Origin: Neorhizobium sp. UBA3556
GTDB taxonomy: Bacteria > Pseudomonadota > Alphaproteobacteria > Rhizobiales > Rhizobiaceae
Reading direction: 5' to 3'
Assembly: GCA_002376235.1 (NCBI GenBank)
Contig: DFNX01000016.1
Location: 620,001 to 684,000 of the forward strand
Length of the DNA stretch: 64,000 nt
How positions within the stretch are numbered: position 1 is the first letter of the stretch; each line of letters begins with the position of its first letter. The translations under genes and the position numbers were made by a program. Positions 6,755-15,241 of the stretch are shown here, piece after piece. Under the pieces are notes generated by a model that was not told the DNA's origin, did not search any database, and saw nothing but the letters and a program-made list of their open reading frames with translations.

Positions 6755-8542
6755 TTAAACGAGCTGGCGGCCCTTTGCATCGATCGCGGTAGCGACGGCT
6801 TCATCCGAAGCCTCGTCCGGCAACAGCATCTCGTTATGTGCCTTGCCCGACGGGATCATCGGGAAGCAGTTGGCGAGATTGGCGACGCGGCAATCGAAGA
6901 TGACCGGCGCTTTCACCGCAATCATCTCGGCGATCTTCTCGTCGAGCTCTTTCGGATCATCACAATACATGCCGACCGCGCCATAGGCCTCCGCCAGCTT
7001 GACGAAATCCGGCATCGCTTCCGTATAAGAGTTGGATAGACGGTTGCCATGCAGCAACTGCTGCCACTGGCGCACCATGCCCATATACTGGTTGTTGAGG
7101 ATGAAGATCTTGACCGGAAGGTTATGCTGGATTGCGCAGGACATTTCCTGAATGCACATCTGGATCGATGCGTCACCGGCAATGTCGATGACCAGCGCGT
7201 CCGGATGCGCAACCTGTACGCCGAGCGCAGCTGGCAGGCCGTAGCCCATCGTCCCGAGACCACCCGAAGTCATCCAGTGGTTGGGTTCCTCGAAGCCGAA
7301 GAATTGTGCCGCCCACATCTGGTGCTGGCCGACTTCGGTGGTGATGAATGTGTCCCGACCTTTTGTCGCCGCAGCAAGACGCTCCAGCGCATATTGCGGC
7401 ATGATGACATCGTTCGAGTTCTTGTAGGAGAACGACTTTCTGGCCCGCCAGGTTTCGATCGACGACCACCATTCGGCAGCCTGCGTCTTTTCCGGCTTCT
7501 TCGGCAATGCGCGCCACAGACGGACCATGTCTTCGAGAACATGACCGACATCGCCGATGATCGGAATATCGACGCGGACATTCTTGTTGATCGAAGACGG
7601 GTCGATATCGATATGAACCTTACGCGAATTCGGTGAAAACGCATTCAGGCGACCGGTGATACGGTCATCGAAACGGGCCCCGATGCAGACCATGACATCA
7701 CAGTCATGCATGGCCATATTGGCTTCGTAGGAACCGTGCATGCCAAGCATTCCGAGCCAGTTCTTGCCCGATGCCGGATAGGCGCCCAGCCCCATCAGCG
7801 TCGAGGTAATCGGGAAATTGCTCAGTTCCACCAGTTCACGCAACAGCTTTGAGGCTTCAGGACCCGCATTGATCACACCGCCGCCGGTATAGAGGATCGG
7901 GCGACGAGCCGTTGCCATCAGTTCCACCGCAGCCTGGATCGCCTTCAGATCGCCATTGACCTTCGGCTTGTAGCTCTTGCTTGCCAACGCCTCCGACGGC
8001 GGCACGTAGGTGCCGGTGGCGAACTGTACATCCTTCGGGATATCGACGACGACCGGGCCGGGGCGACCGGTCTGTGCGATACGAAACGCCTCATGGATGA
8101 TGCCCGCCAGTTCGTTGACATCCTTCACCAGCCAGTTGTGCTTGGTGCAGGGGCGTGTGATCCCGACGGTATCCGCTTCCTGAAATGCATCCGAACCGAT
8201 CAGCGTGGTCGGCACCTGTCCGGTCAGGCAGACCAGCGGAATGGAGTCCATCAGCGCATCCTGCAGCGGCGTGACCGCATTGGTGGCGCCGGGGCCGGAA
8301 GTAACCAGCATGACGCCGACCTTGCCGGTGGAACGGGCATAACCTTCAGCCGCATGGCCGGCGCCCTGTTCATGACGGACGAGAATGTGCTGGATATCAT
8401 CCTGCTGAAAAATCTCGTCATAGATCGGAAGCACGGCGCCGCCCGGGTAACCGAAGAGATGCTCGACGCCATTGTCCTTCAAGGCGCGAAGCACGATTTC
8501 GGCGCCTGTCATCCGGTTGCCGTTATCCGCCGTGTCCGTCAT
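6755..8542 (-). CDS. ilvI: Acetolactate synthase large (catalytic) subunit
   Basis: The product is 595 residues: a ThDP- and FAD-dependent enzyme condensing pyruvate with pyruvate or 2-oxobutyrate. The catalytic glutamate is E58 in VRHEQGAGH; the ThDP-binding motif begins GDASIQMCIQEM and ends NN about 28 residues on; the FAD/middle domain lies between. I start at the ATG at 8542 because AGGAGG stands 7 bases upstream and homologues begin MTxTADNGNRMTGAEIV. The open frame runs 68 codons further, but that part covers the leader transcript. Operon: leader peptide, ilvI, ilvH. Confidence 0.96.
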   Translation of the reverse strand: MTDTADNGNRMTGAEIVLRALKDNGVEHLFGYPGGAVLPIYDEIFQQDDIQHILVRHEQGAGHAAEGYARSTGKVGVMLVTSGPGATNAVTPLQDALMDSIPLVCLTGQVPTTLIGSDAFQEADTVGITRPCTKHNWLVKDVNELAGIIHEAFRIAQTGRPGPVVVDIPKDVQFATGTYVPPSEALASKSYKPKVNGDLKAIQAAVELMATARRPILYTGGGVINAGPEASKLLRELVELSNFPITSTLMGLGAYPASGKNWLGMLGMHGSYEANMAMHDCDVMVCIGARFDDRITGRLNAFSPNSRKVHIDIDPSSINKNVRVDIPIIGDVGHVLEDMVRLWRALPKKPEKTQAAEWWSSIETWRARKSFSYKNSNDVIMPQYALERLAAATKGRDTFITTEVGQHQMWAAQFFGFEEPNHWMTSGGLGTMGYGLPAALGVQVAHPDALVIDIAGDASIQMCIQEMSCAIQHNLPVKIFILNNQYMGMVRQWQQLLHGNRLSNSYTEAMPDFVKLAEAYGAVGMYCDDPKELDEKIAEMIAVKAPVIFDCRVANLANCFPMIPSGKAHNEMLLPDEASDEAVATAIDAKGRQLV

Positions 8543-8652
8543 GTCCTGTCCTCCTGATGTCTGGCCTTTTATATCTGCAATGGCCGGGATTGCTGCTGGA
8601 GATTTTGTGTCCGGTCCTTTTGAAGTGAGATGTTCGACCGAAAACAAGGCAT

Positions 8653-8676
8653 AAAAAAAGGCCCCTTTGAGGAGCC
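8653..8676 (-). terminator. Attenuator terminator in the ilvIH leader
   Basis: On the minus strand GGCTCC, loop TCAAA, GGGGCC form a 6-bp hairpin followed directly by seven T. It stands after the leader peptide stop and about 110 bases before ilvI, the position expected of a transcription attenuator controlled by translation of the leader. Confidence 0.85.
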
Positions 8677-8678
8677 TG

Positions 8679-8735
8679 TCTTGCCGCGCATGGGTGGCTA
8701 TCGCCGGATGGTTACACCATCCTGCCCATGCGCGT
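8679..8735 (-). promoter_or_regulatory. Leader RNA hairpins upstream of the ilvIH attenuator
   Basis: CGCGCATGGG, starting in the last codons of the leader peptide, pairs perfectly with CCCATGCGCG about 30 bases on, and the small hairpin GGATGG/CCATCC nests inside, spanning the leader stop codon. A ribosome stalled at the Ile-Val-Val codons would cover the 5' arm and so change what the 3' arm can pair with. I could not settle the exact antiterminator pairing by eye. Confidence 0.65.
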
Positions 8736-8768
8736 TCCCACCACAATAAGAGCGATCGAATTTTTCAT
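8712..8768 (-). CDS. ilvIH leader peptide
   Basis: An 18-codon ORF, MKNSIALIVVGTRMGRMV, ends at TAA 8712-8714. Six of codons 5-10 are Ile-Ala-Leu-Ile-Val-Val, the amino acids made by the enzyme encoded downstream, which is the mark of a ribosome-mediated attenuation peptide. An in-frame ATG at 8789 would extend it to 25 residues, but the promoter boxes overlap that stretch, so the short form is preferred. There is no Shine-Dalgarno sequence before it, and the likely transcription start is only a few bases upstream, so it may be translated as a nearly leaderless message. Confidence 0.85.
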   Translation of the reverse strand: MKNSIALIVVGTRMGRMV

Positions 8769-8776
8769 GGTCGCGA

Positions 8777-8805
8777 GTGTTAGCTGCATAATGTACATTC
8801 GTCAA
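8777..8805 (-). promoter_or_regulatory. Predicted sigma-70 promoter of the ilv leader
   Basis: On the minus strand TTGACG (8805-8800), a 17-base spacer and TAACAC (8782-8777) form a plausible housekeeping promoter. Transcription would begin about 6-9 bases downstream, at or next to the leader ATG at 8768. Confidence 0.6.
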
Positions 8806-8967
8806 CGCGGCGTTTGGCCAAAAATCCCGCCCAGGCCCCATTTTCAGGTTCGCCTGACAGCTTCATCGGCAGAACCTATACCAGTTGTTAAGCTGCACGC
8901 CATAATTTGCATTTTCAGTACGCCAGACGGACATTGATCTTTTTACCCCAATGACAGGGGCACTGTT

Positions 8968-11016
8968 TTGTTGAATGACGAAACTCATCGCCCTCCCGCA
9001 GAAGGAGAGCACGATCGTCGAGACCCTATGAAGCCGGGAAACCGCTTCCTGGGGCGTGTCGTTTCATGCAACGGCGCTCACGCGACCATCGCTGCCGTAG
9101 CAGAGCGCGGGGAAACCGAACTCACCGAATTATGGTCCGTCGGCCGGCTCATTTCCATTACCGTCGGCAAGAACCGCGTCGTGGCATTGGCCTATTCGAT
9201 GCAGACCGGTGTGCGTGACTGGTCCGAAAACGAAGACACCAAATTTCAGATCGAAGCCGAACTTTTAGGCGAGGTCCGTGTCGGCCCGGATGGGCGCGAA
9301 CAGTTTTCCAGAGGCATATCGAGATATCCCTATCTCGGCGCTGTGGCGCATCGGATACGCGCATCGGATCTGGTAAAGATCTACGACCCCGGCAAAAGCG
9401 AGACATGCGTCATTGGCAAGCTGACACAGGACGAAAGCATCGATGCATCGATCCATGTCCCGACAATGCTGTCCAAACATTTTGCCGTGGTCGGCTCCAC
9501 CGGCGTCGGCAAGTCCACAGCTGTTTCGCTGCTTCTGCATAAGGCCATAGAGGCCGATCCGAAGCTCAGGGTCCTGATCCTCGATCCTCATAACGAGTTC
9601 GCCGCCGCTTTTCCCGAACATGCGGTAACGATCGATACCGACACTCTGGACCTGCCCTTCTGGCTGATGCGGCTTGAGGAATTCGCCGAGGTCGTGTTTC
9701 GCGGACGTCCTGCAGTTCCGGAAGAAATGGACATGCTGCGCGACCTCATCCCGGAAGCCAAGCGAGCATTTCGAGGCAGCGATTCCAGTCTGACGAAGCG
9801 AACTGCAGAAAAGAGCTCAGTTACGGCCGACACGCCGGTTCCCTATCGCATGGCCGATCTGCTCGCCCTGATCGACGATCGCATAGGGCGCCTCGAAGGT
9901 CGCACCGAGAAACCGTTTCTCCGATCGTTGAAGATGCGCATCGTCTCAGCCATCAACGATCCGCGCTATCACTTCATGTTCTCCAACAACACGATCCATG
10001 ACACGATCATGGAGACGATCGCGCATATTTTCCGCATTCCGGGAGACGACCGCCCGATTTCGACATTTCAGCTTGCGGGCATCCCTTCGGAAGTCGTCAA
10101 TTCGGTCGCCTCTATCCTCTGCCGAATGGCCTTTGAAATCGCCCTGTGGAGCAATGGCGCGATCCATATGCTGGTAGTTTGCGAAGAGGCGCACCGCTAC
10201 GTCCCGGCCGACCCTAGTCTCGGCTTCATCCCGACTCGTCAGGCGATTGCCCGAATTGCCAAGGAAGGTCGTAAATACGGCGTTTCCCTCGGTGTTATTA
10301 CCCAACGCCCTGGAGAACTTGACCAGACCATTCTCTCACAGTGCTCGACGCTGTTTGCCATGCGTCTGGCGAATGATCGCGACCAGGAGATCATCCGTTC
10401 GGCGATCCCGAATTCGTCGATATCGACCACGAGCTTTTTGTCTTCGATCGGCAATGGCGAAGCAATCGCATTTGGCGAAGCGATCGCGGTACCGATGCGA
10501 ATGCAATTCAGCCATGTCGATTCCCGTCACTTGCCCAAGGCCCACGGCATCGTCGATAAAAATCAGGAAGAAACGCCGGATACTGTCGATCTACGCACCA
10601 TCGTGTCGCGCATGCGCTCGATCAGCGGCGGGCCTGATATCGGCACTTTCCAGCAAAGCTATCTCGCCGCCGAAGCTGCAGGGGCTATGCCCGCAGCGTC
10701 TTTCATCCCGGGCAGCAATGGCGACTTCCCTCCTGCAAGCGATGCAGAGCTTGATCGCTGGAAACGGGAAATCGGGCCTGCTGGCCAAGCCGAAACAAAA
10801 CCAAATCCATCTGCTGAACCCTATCGCCCGGACATGCTGCCCAGGCAGATCAGAACTGAGCCCGCTCCTCCAACGGAGAACAGAACCGTTTGGCGTGAAC
10901 GTCCCGTAACCCCTTCAGAACCGGTTGCCAGACCCAACCCGTTCGTGAAGCGGGAGGGCTCGTTCCGCGAAAGCCTGCTGAAAAAGCCGCTGACCAGCCT
11001 TTACGACAAGGACTGA
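8968..11016 (+). CDS. HerA-like hexameric ATPase / DNA-translocase
   Basis: The product is up to 682 residues. The frame opens with tandem TTG codons (8968, 8971) behind an AGGGG site; an ATG at 9028 gives 662 residues and begins close to the conserved N-terminal beta-barrel (GRVVSCNGAHATI), so the start is open. The HerA/DUF87 ATPase core has Walker A GSTGVGKST at about 176-184, Walker B-like LILDPHNEF, a second acidic motif VVCEEAHRY and the sensor/arginine region GVITQRPGELDQTILSQC. The last 150 residues are Pro-rich and look disordered. HerA proteins often pair with the nuclease NurA; none is adjacent. The 3' end overlaps miaA by 16 bases, tail to tail. Confidence 0.85.
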   Translation: MLNDETHRPPAEGEHDRRDPMKPGNRFLGRVVSCNGAHATIAAVAERGETELTELWSVGRLISITVGKNRVVALAYSMQTGVRDWSENEDTKFQIEAELLGEVRVGPDGREQFSRGISRYPYLGAVAHRIRASDLVKIYDPGKSETCVIGKLTQDESIDASIHVPTMLSKHFAVVGSTGVGKSTAVSLLLHKAIEADPKLRVLILDPHNEFAAAFPEHAVTIDTDTLDLPFWLMRLEEFAEVVFRGRPAVPEEMDMLRDLIPEAKRAFRGSDSSLTKRTAEKSSVTADTPVPYRMADLLALIDDRIGRLEGRTEKPFLRSLKMRIVSAINDPRYHFMFSNNTIHDTIMETIAHIFRIPGDDRPISTFQLAGIPSEVVNSVASILCRMAFEIALWSNGAIHMLVVCEEAHRYVPADPSLGFIPTRQAIARIAKEGRKYGVSLGVITQRPGELDQTILSQCSTLFAMRLANDRDQEIIRSAIPNSSISTTSFLSSIGNGEAIAFGEAIAVPMRMQFSHVDSRHLPKAHGIVDKNQEETPDTVDLRTIVSRMRSISGGPDIGTFQQSYLAAEAAGAMPAASFIPGSNGDFPPASDAELDRWKREIGPAGQAETKPNPSAEPYRPDMLPRQIRTEPAPPTENRTVWRERPVTPSEPVARPNPFVKREGSFRESLLKKPLTSLYDKD

Positions 11017-11921
11017 ACGGAAGCAGGCGAGCCATCAATGCGGCTCCAACTGTCGTCCATCTGATTGCGGAACCAGGTCATCTGCCGTTTAGCATACTGA
11101 CGGGTCAGAGCGGAACTGCGCTCGATCACCTCGTCTCGCGACATCATTCCAGCCAGCATCTCGGCGATTTCACGCACCCCGATCGCCTTCATCACCGGCA
11201 GATCGGCGGATGGCTGCTGCTTGAGCAGTGCCTGGACCTCATCGATCGCCCCGTGATCGAGCATCTTCTCGAAGCGACGGTTGATGCGATCATGAAGGAT
11301 GGACCGATCGGGCAGCACGACAAACTTCTGCGCCCTCACCGGATCAATGATCATCGGCCCCTGCCGGCCCTGAAAATCCAGAATCGAGCGGCCAGTCGCT
11401 TGAAGCACTTCCAGCGCACGAACAATCCTCTGTCCGTCCCGCACCTCCAGGGTCTTGGCGACCGCTGCATCCTTCTGCGCCAACTCGGCGTGAAGCGGTT
11501 CGGGGCCGTCCTGTTTCAGCCTCAGCCTAATCTCGCAGCGAATCTCCTGGGGAATTTCCGGCATGTCGGAAAGTCCGCCGGTCAGCGCCTTGAAATAAAG
11601 GCCGGTGCCGCCGACAAAGACCGGCATCTGGCCGCGGGCGCGAATTTCGGTGAGCAGCGAACTGACATCCCTTAGCCACTCTCCCGTCGAATAAGCTTTC
11701 GTCGCAGCCACATGACCGTAAAGATGATGTGGTATGCCCTCCATCTCGTCGGCCGATGGTCGCGCAGTCAGCAGGCGCAGCGTGTCATAGACCTGCATGC
11801 TGTCCGTATTGATGACGACACCATTTCGCGCTTGAGCCAGTCGCACGGCCAGTGCCGACTTGCCGCTGGCCGTCGGCCCGGTTATCAGGATCGCGTCGAT
11901 GTCTTGCACAAGGTTTTCCAT
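11001..11921 (-). CDS. miaA: tRNA dimethylallyltransferase
   Basis: A 306-residue enzyme that transfers a dimethylallyl group to N6 of A37 in tRNAs reading UNN codons. The P-loop GPTASGKS is at residues 15-22, followed by NTDSMQVYDTLRLLTARPS (substrate-tRNA loop), the VGGTGLYFKALTGGLSDMP block and the late YAKRQMTWFRNQ motif. I choose the ATG at 11921, matching the family's N-terminus; an ATG at 11951 would add 10 residues and overlap serB. The start codon abuts the serB start in the sequence CATATG, and the 3' end overlaps the HerA-like gene. Confidence 0.95.
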   Translation of the reverse strand: MENLVQDIDAILITGPTASGKSALAVRLAQARNGVVINTDSMQVYDTLRLLTARPSADEMEGIPHHLYGHVAATKAYSTGEWLRDVSSLLTEIRARGQMPVFVGGTGLYFKALTGGLSDMPEIPQEIRCEIRLRLKQDGPEPLHAELAQKDAAVAKTLEVRDGQRIVRALEVLQATGRSILDFQGRQGPMIIDPVRAQKFVVLPDRSILHDRINRRFEKMLDHGAIDEVQALLKQQPSADLPVMKAIGVREIAEMLAGMMSRDEVIERSSALTRQYAKRQMTWFRNQMDDSWSRIDGSPASVQSLS

Positions 11922-12812
11922 ATGGCTTTCGTTGCCACGCTCATTGCCCATCCGTCAAATCCGGTTCTGACATCCGCTCTGGCAGAGCAGGCGGCCGAGG
12001 TCGTCAAATCATCGGGCCTCTACTGGCTTGCCGATGGCATTGCCTGCGACATTGCCCTTCATGACGATGAAGAGATCACAAAGGTAGAATCCAGATTTCG
12101 CACCCTGATAGCAGGAGCGCCGATCGATGTCGTCGTCCAGCAGGCGGAAACGCGGCGTAAGCAGTTTCTCATCGCCGACATGGATTCCACCATGATCGGC
12201 CAGGAATGCATCGACGAACTCGCCGATGTCGTCGGCCTGAAGGAAAAGGTGGCGACGATCACCGCCCGCGCCATGAACGGGGAAATAGCATTCGAGCCTG
12301 CGCTGCGTGAACGCGTCGCCCTGCTCAAGGGACTTCCGATCACCGTCGTCGATGACGTGATTGCAAAACGCATCACGCTGACCTCCGGCGGCCGCGAACT
12401 GATCGCCACGATGAAATCGAAGGGACATTATGCTGCCCTTGTATCCGGCGGCTTCACCGTATTTACCAGCCGGATAGCCGCCATGCTCGGCTTTGACGAA
12501 AACCGCGCCAATATCCTGATCGAGAAGGACGGCATTCTGACCGGTGAGGTTGCCGAGCCGATCCTCGGCAAGCAGGCAAAGGTCGATGCGCTGGAAGAGA
12601 TCTCGACAAGGCTCGGAATTACGCCGGATGACGTGATCGCGGTCGGCGATGGCGCCAACGATCTTGGAATGCTGGGGATAGCCGGCTCGGGCGTTGCCCT
12701 CCACGCCAAGCCAACGGTTGCGGAGCAGGCAAAGATGCGCATTGACCATGGCGACCTGACCGCACTGCTTTATATCCAGGGTTACCGGAAAAGCGACTTC
12801 GTCAGCGAATGA
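11922..12812 (+). CDS. serB: Phosphoserine phosphatase
   Basis: A 296-residue HAD-superfamily enzyme catalysing the last step of serine synthesis. HAD motif I is DMDST at 86-90 (nucleophile D86, acid D88), with QECIDELADV just after it; motif II is in LVSGGFTVF, and motif IV is GDGANDLGML. The N-terminal 80 residues form the ACT-like part found in proteobacterial SerB. The ATG at 11922 touches the miaA start codon. The stop overlaps the start of the next gene as ATGA, so the two are probably translated together. Confidence 0.96.
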   Translation: MAFVATLIAHPSNPVLTSALAEQAAEVVKSSGLYWLADGIACDIALHDDEEITKVESRFRTLIAGAPIDVVVQQAETRRKQFLIADMDSTMIGQECIDELADVVGLKEKVATITARAMNGEIAFEPALRERVALLKGLPITVVDDVIAKRITLTSGGRELIATMKSKGHYAALVSGGFTVFTSRIAAMLGFDENRANILIEKDGILTGEVAEPILGKQAKVDALEEISTRLGITPDDVIAVGDGANDLGMLGIAGSGVALHAKPTVAEQAKMRIDHGDLTALLYIQGYRKSDFVSE

Positions 12813-13387
12813 TGAAACGGGGCACGATCGCCGAAACGCCGCGCCTGATCCTTGGCACATGGCTGCAAAGCGATCGCGACCTCTTTCGCGAAATCAATGC
12901 CGACCCGAAGGTGATGGAATTTTTCCCCTTCCGGCGAAGCCATGAGGAAGCCGACGCCTTCCTCGGCAAACTAAATGAAATGATGACCAGCGACGGGCTG
13001 GGATTTTACGCTGTGGTCCTCAAGGATACCGATGAGCCAATCGGCTTTTGCGGCCTCTCCCATCCGAACTTACCCGGCATATTCCCGAACGAGGCAATCG
13101 AGATCGGCTGGCGTCTGGCGACCCGTTTCTGGGGAAATGGCTATATCAACGAATCTGCGGGGGCACTTTTGGACAAGACATTCTCCCGCCCGGATATTGA
13201 TGAAGTGGTCTCCTTCGCGGTGGCGGCCAACCACCGTTCGACCAATGTGATGCAACGCCTTGGCATGCGGAGAGAACAGGATCGGGATTTCAACCACCCA
13301 CGCGTTCCAGCCACACATCCTCACCTGAAACGGCATGTCGTCTACACCGTCTCGCGAGATGAATGGCAGGCCCACCGGCCTGCCTGA
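12809..13387 (+). CDS. GNAT-family N-acetyltransferase (RimJ/RimL-like)
   Basis: A 192-residue acetyl-CoA-dependent transferase. It begins TPRLILGTWLQSD and carries the RimJ/RimL-type markers GFCGLSHP (beta-4), EIGWRLATRFWGNGYINESA (acetyl-CoA-binding turn) and AANHRSTNVMQRLGM near the C-terminus. The acceptor is not predictable from sequence. Tandem ATGs at 12809 and 12812 overlap the serB stop, indicating translational coupling. It ends 5 bases before the stop of the convergent degP. Confidence 0.9.
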   Translation: MMKRGTIAETPRLILGTWLQSDRDLFREINADPKVMEFFPFRRSHEEADAFLGKLNEMMTSDGLGFYAVVLKDTDEPIGFCGLSHPNLPGIFPNEAIEIGWRLATRFWGNGYINESAGALLDKTFSRPDIDEVVSFAVAANHRSTNVMQRLGMRREQDRDFNHPRVPATHPHLKRHVVYTVSRDEWQAHRPA

Positions 13388-13392
13388 CCTGA

Positions 13393-15036
13393 TTAGTCGA
13401 GAGGGATCGCAACGAAACGCAGGTTACCGGCCTTGTCGGCAATCATGATGTGAGCGTTCCGGCGCCCCTCCGCCTTGAGTGCATCCATGCGACTGGTGAC
13501 GTCGCTCGGCTCATCGACGAAATCCTGCGCCACTTCGACGATGACCTCGCCCGGCTTTACGCCCTTTTCAGCGGCAAGCGACCCTGCAGCGACCTCGGTC
13601 ACCACTACCCCCTCGACACTTTCCGCGATATCGAAACTCTTGCGGCGATCTTCGTCGAGCACGGCGATCGTCATGCCATAGGCCTGTACCGGCTCCTTGC
13701 TCTGTTCGGCACTCTGGTCGCTGCCGTCATCTGTCTCGGGTGCACCTTCAGCCTGCGGATCCTCGCTGTCATCCTCTGCCGACTGTACGCTGTCTTCCAG
13801 CCGACCCGGCGTCACCTTGACCGTCTGTTCCTTGCCGTCACGAAGAATGACGACATCGACTTCCTTGCCGACGGGGCTTTCGGCAACGATGCGCGGCAGA
13901 TCCCGCATCTCGTTGATCGGCTCGCCATCGAAACTGACGATCACGTCGCCGGCCTTGATCTCGCCATTCTTGATCGGCCCGTCATTGATGATACCCGAAA
14001 CGAGTGCGCCTTTCGCCCGGTCAAGACCGAGGCTTTCGGATACTTCATCGGTCACAGGCTGGATGCGGACACCCAGCCATCCACGCCTTGTTTCACCGAA
14101 TTCGATCAACTGGCGAACAACGTTTTCGGCAATCTCCGTCGGCACAGCAAAGCCGATACCGATCGAACCACCCGAAGGCGAAATGATTGCGGTGTTGATC
14201 CCGATGACTTCGCCGCGCATGTTGAACAGCGGCCCACCGGAATTGCCCTTGTTGATTGCCGCATCCGTCTGGATGAAGTTGTCGTAAGGGCCGGCGTTGA
14301 TATTGCGGCCTCGCGCGGAAATGATCCCAAGCGTCACCGACCCGCCAAGCCCGAACGGGTTGCCGATCGCCATGACCCAGTCGCCGATCCGCATACGGTG
14401 CGAATTTCCGAAGGGAACCGCCTTCAAAGGCGCCTTGGGCTCGACCTTCAGCACGGAAAGATCGGTCTTCGTATCCGTCCCGATCAGGGTCGCCTTCAGC
14501 TTGGAGCCATTCGGGAACACGACTTCGATATCGTCGGCACCTTCGATGACGTGATTGTTCGTCACAACATATCCGGCCGGGTCGATAACGAAACCGGAAC
14601 CAAGCGAGGAAACCTTCCTGTTGCCCTGCTGCCCGCCCTCACCATCGAAAAAGTCGTCGAAGAACTCCTGGAAAGGTGATCCTTCCTGGATTTGCGGCGG
14701 CTGCGGACCATTGCCTGTGCTCTTAACACTCTGCGAGGTGGAAATATTGACCACCGCATCAAGCAGGCCTTCGGAAAGATCGGCAATCGATGCCGGTCCC
14801 GCAGGCGTCATATTCGCGGGTGGAGAAGGCGGTGGATTGAAGGAGGTCGATGGCGGCGCCGGCGCAGGCAGCATTCCGCCTGGTGCGCTAGGCCGCTGTT
14901 GCGACGGCGCGGACGGAGCCTGGGTCTGGACATTGGGCTGCGTCTGCGCCCAGCCTGGCATCGGCGCGGCCGCAACAGCCAGCGCCATGCCTCCCGCGGC
15001 AAAGCGCTTCCAGGAAGATAGAACCTGCTCAGCCAT
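13393..15036 (-). CDS. degP: DegP/HtrA-family periplasmic serine protease (Do family)
   Basis: A 547-residue envelope protease-chaperone. The ATG at 15036 has GAGGAGG upstream and begins a Sec signal peptide (cleavage near GWA-QTQ); the open frame extends 166 codons further but lacks coding character. A Pro/Gln/Ala-rich linker follows, then a trypsin-like domain with catalytic His in VVTNNHVIEG, Asp in TDLSVLKV and Ser in INKGNSGGPL, then two PDZ domains (around RRGWLGVRIQPV and GMTIAVLDEDR), separated by an acidic Glu/Asp/Ser-rich stretch. It lies just downstream of hflKC but beyond their terminator, so it probably has its own promoter. Confidence 0.95.
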   Translation of the reverse strand: MAEQVLSSWKRFAAGGMALAVAAAPMPGWAQTQPNVQTQAPSAPSQQRPSAPGGMLPAPAPPSTSFNPPPSPPANMTPAGPASIADLSEGLLDAVVNISTSQSVKSTGNGPQPPQIQEGSPFQEFFDDFFDGEGGQQGNRKVSSLGSGFVIDPAGYVVTNNHVIEGADDIEVVFPNGSKLKATLIGTDTKTDLSVLKVEPKAPLKAVPFGNSHRMRIGDWVMAIGNPFGLGGSVTLGIISARGRNINAGPYDNFIQTDAAINKGNSGGPLFNMRGEVIGINTAIISPSGGSIGIGFAVPTEIAENVVRQLIEFGETRRGWLGVRIQPVTDEVSESLGLDRAKGALVSGIINDGPIKNGEIKAGDVIVSFDGEPINEMRDLPRIVAESPVGKEVDVVILRDGKEQTVKVTPGRLEDSVQSAEDDSEDPQAEGAPETDDGSDQSAEQSKEPVQAYGMTIAVLDEDRRKSFDIAESVEGVVVTEVAAGSLAAEKGVKPGEVIVEVAQDFVDEPSDVTSRMDALKAEGRRNAHIMIADKAGNLRFVAIPLD

Positions 15037-15198
15037 CTGGCCTCCTCGCATTTTGGACTTGTCTGCTTCATGCCTCAAAAGAGGCCTTGGTCGAACCGCC
15101 CATAGGAACGGCTGAATCGGGCAGAGTTTCGGCAAAGAATAGGTTGGATTAGCTTTGCGGGAAATTACCTTTTCGTGAGGCACGCAAATGCTGCACAC

Positions 15199-15232
15199 AA
15201 AAAGCAGAAGGGGCGACAAATGCCGCCCCTTC
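15199..15232 (-). terminator. Terminator after hflC
   Basis: On the minus strand GAAGGGGCG and CGCCCCTTC form a perfect 9-bp stem, followed by a short spacer and TTTTT. It stands 10 bases after the hflC stop and separates hflKC from degP. Confidence 0.88.
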
Positions 15233-15241
15233 CGTGTTGGT

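Noticed and set aside
8543..8746. N-terminal extension of IlvI by 68 residues
   Set aside because: It covers the attenuator terminator and is outside the family's length; AGGAGG stands directly before the ATG at 8542.
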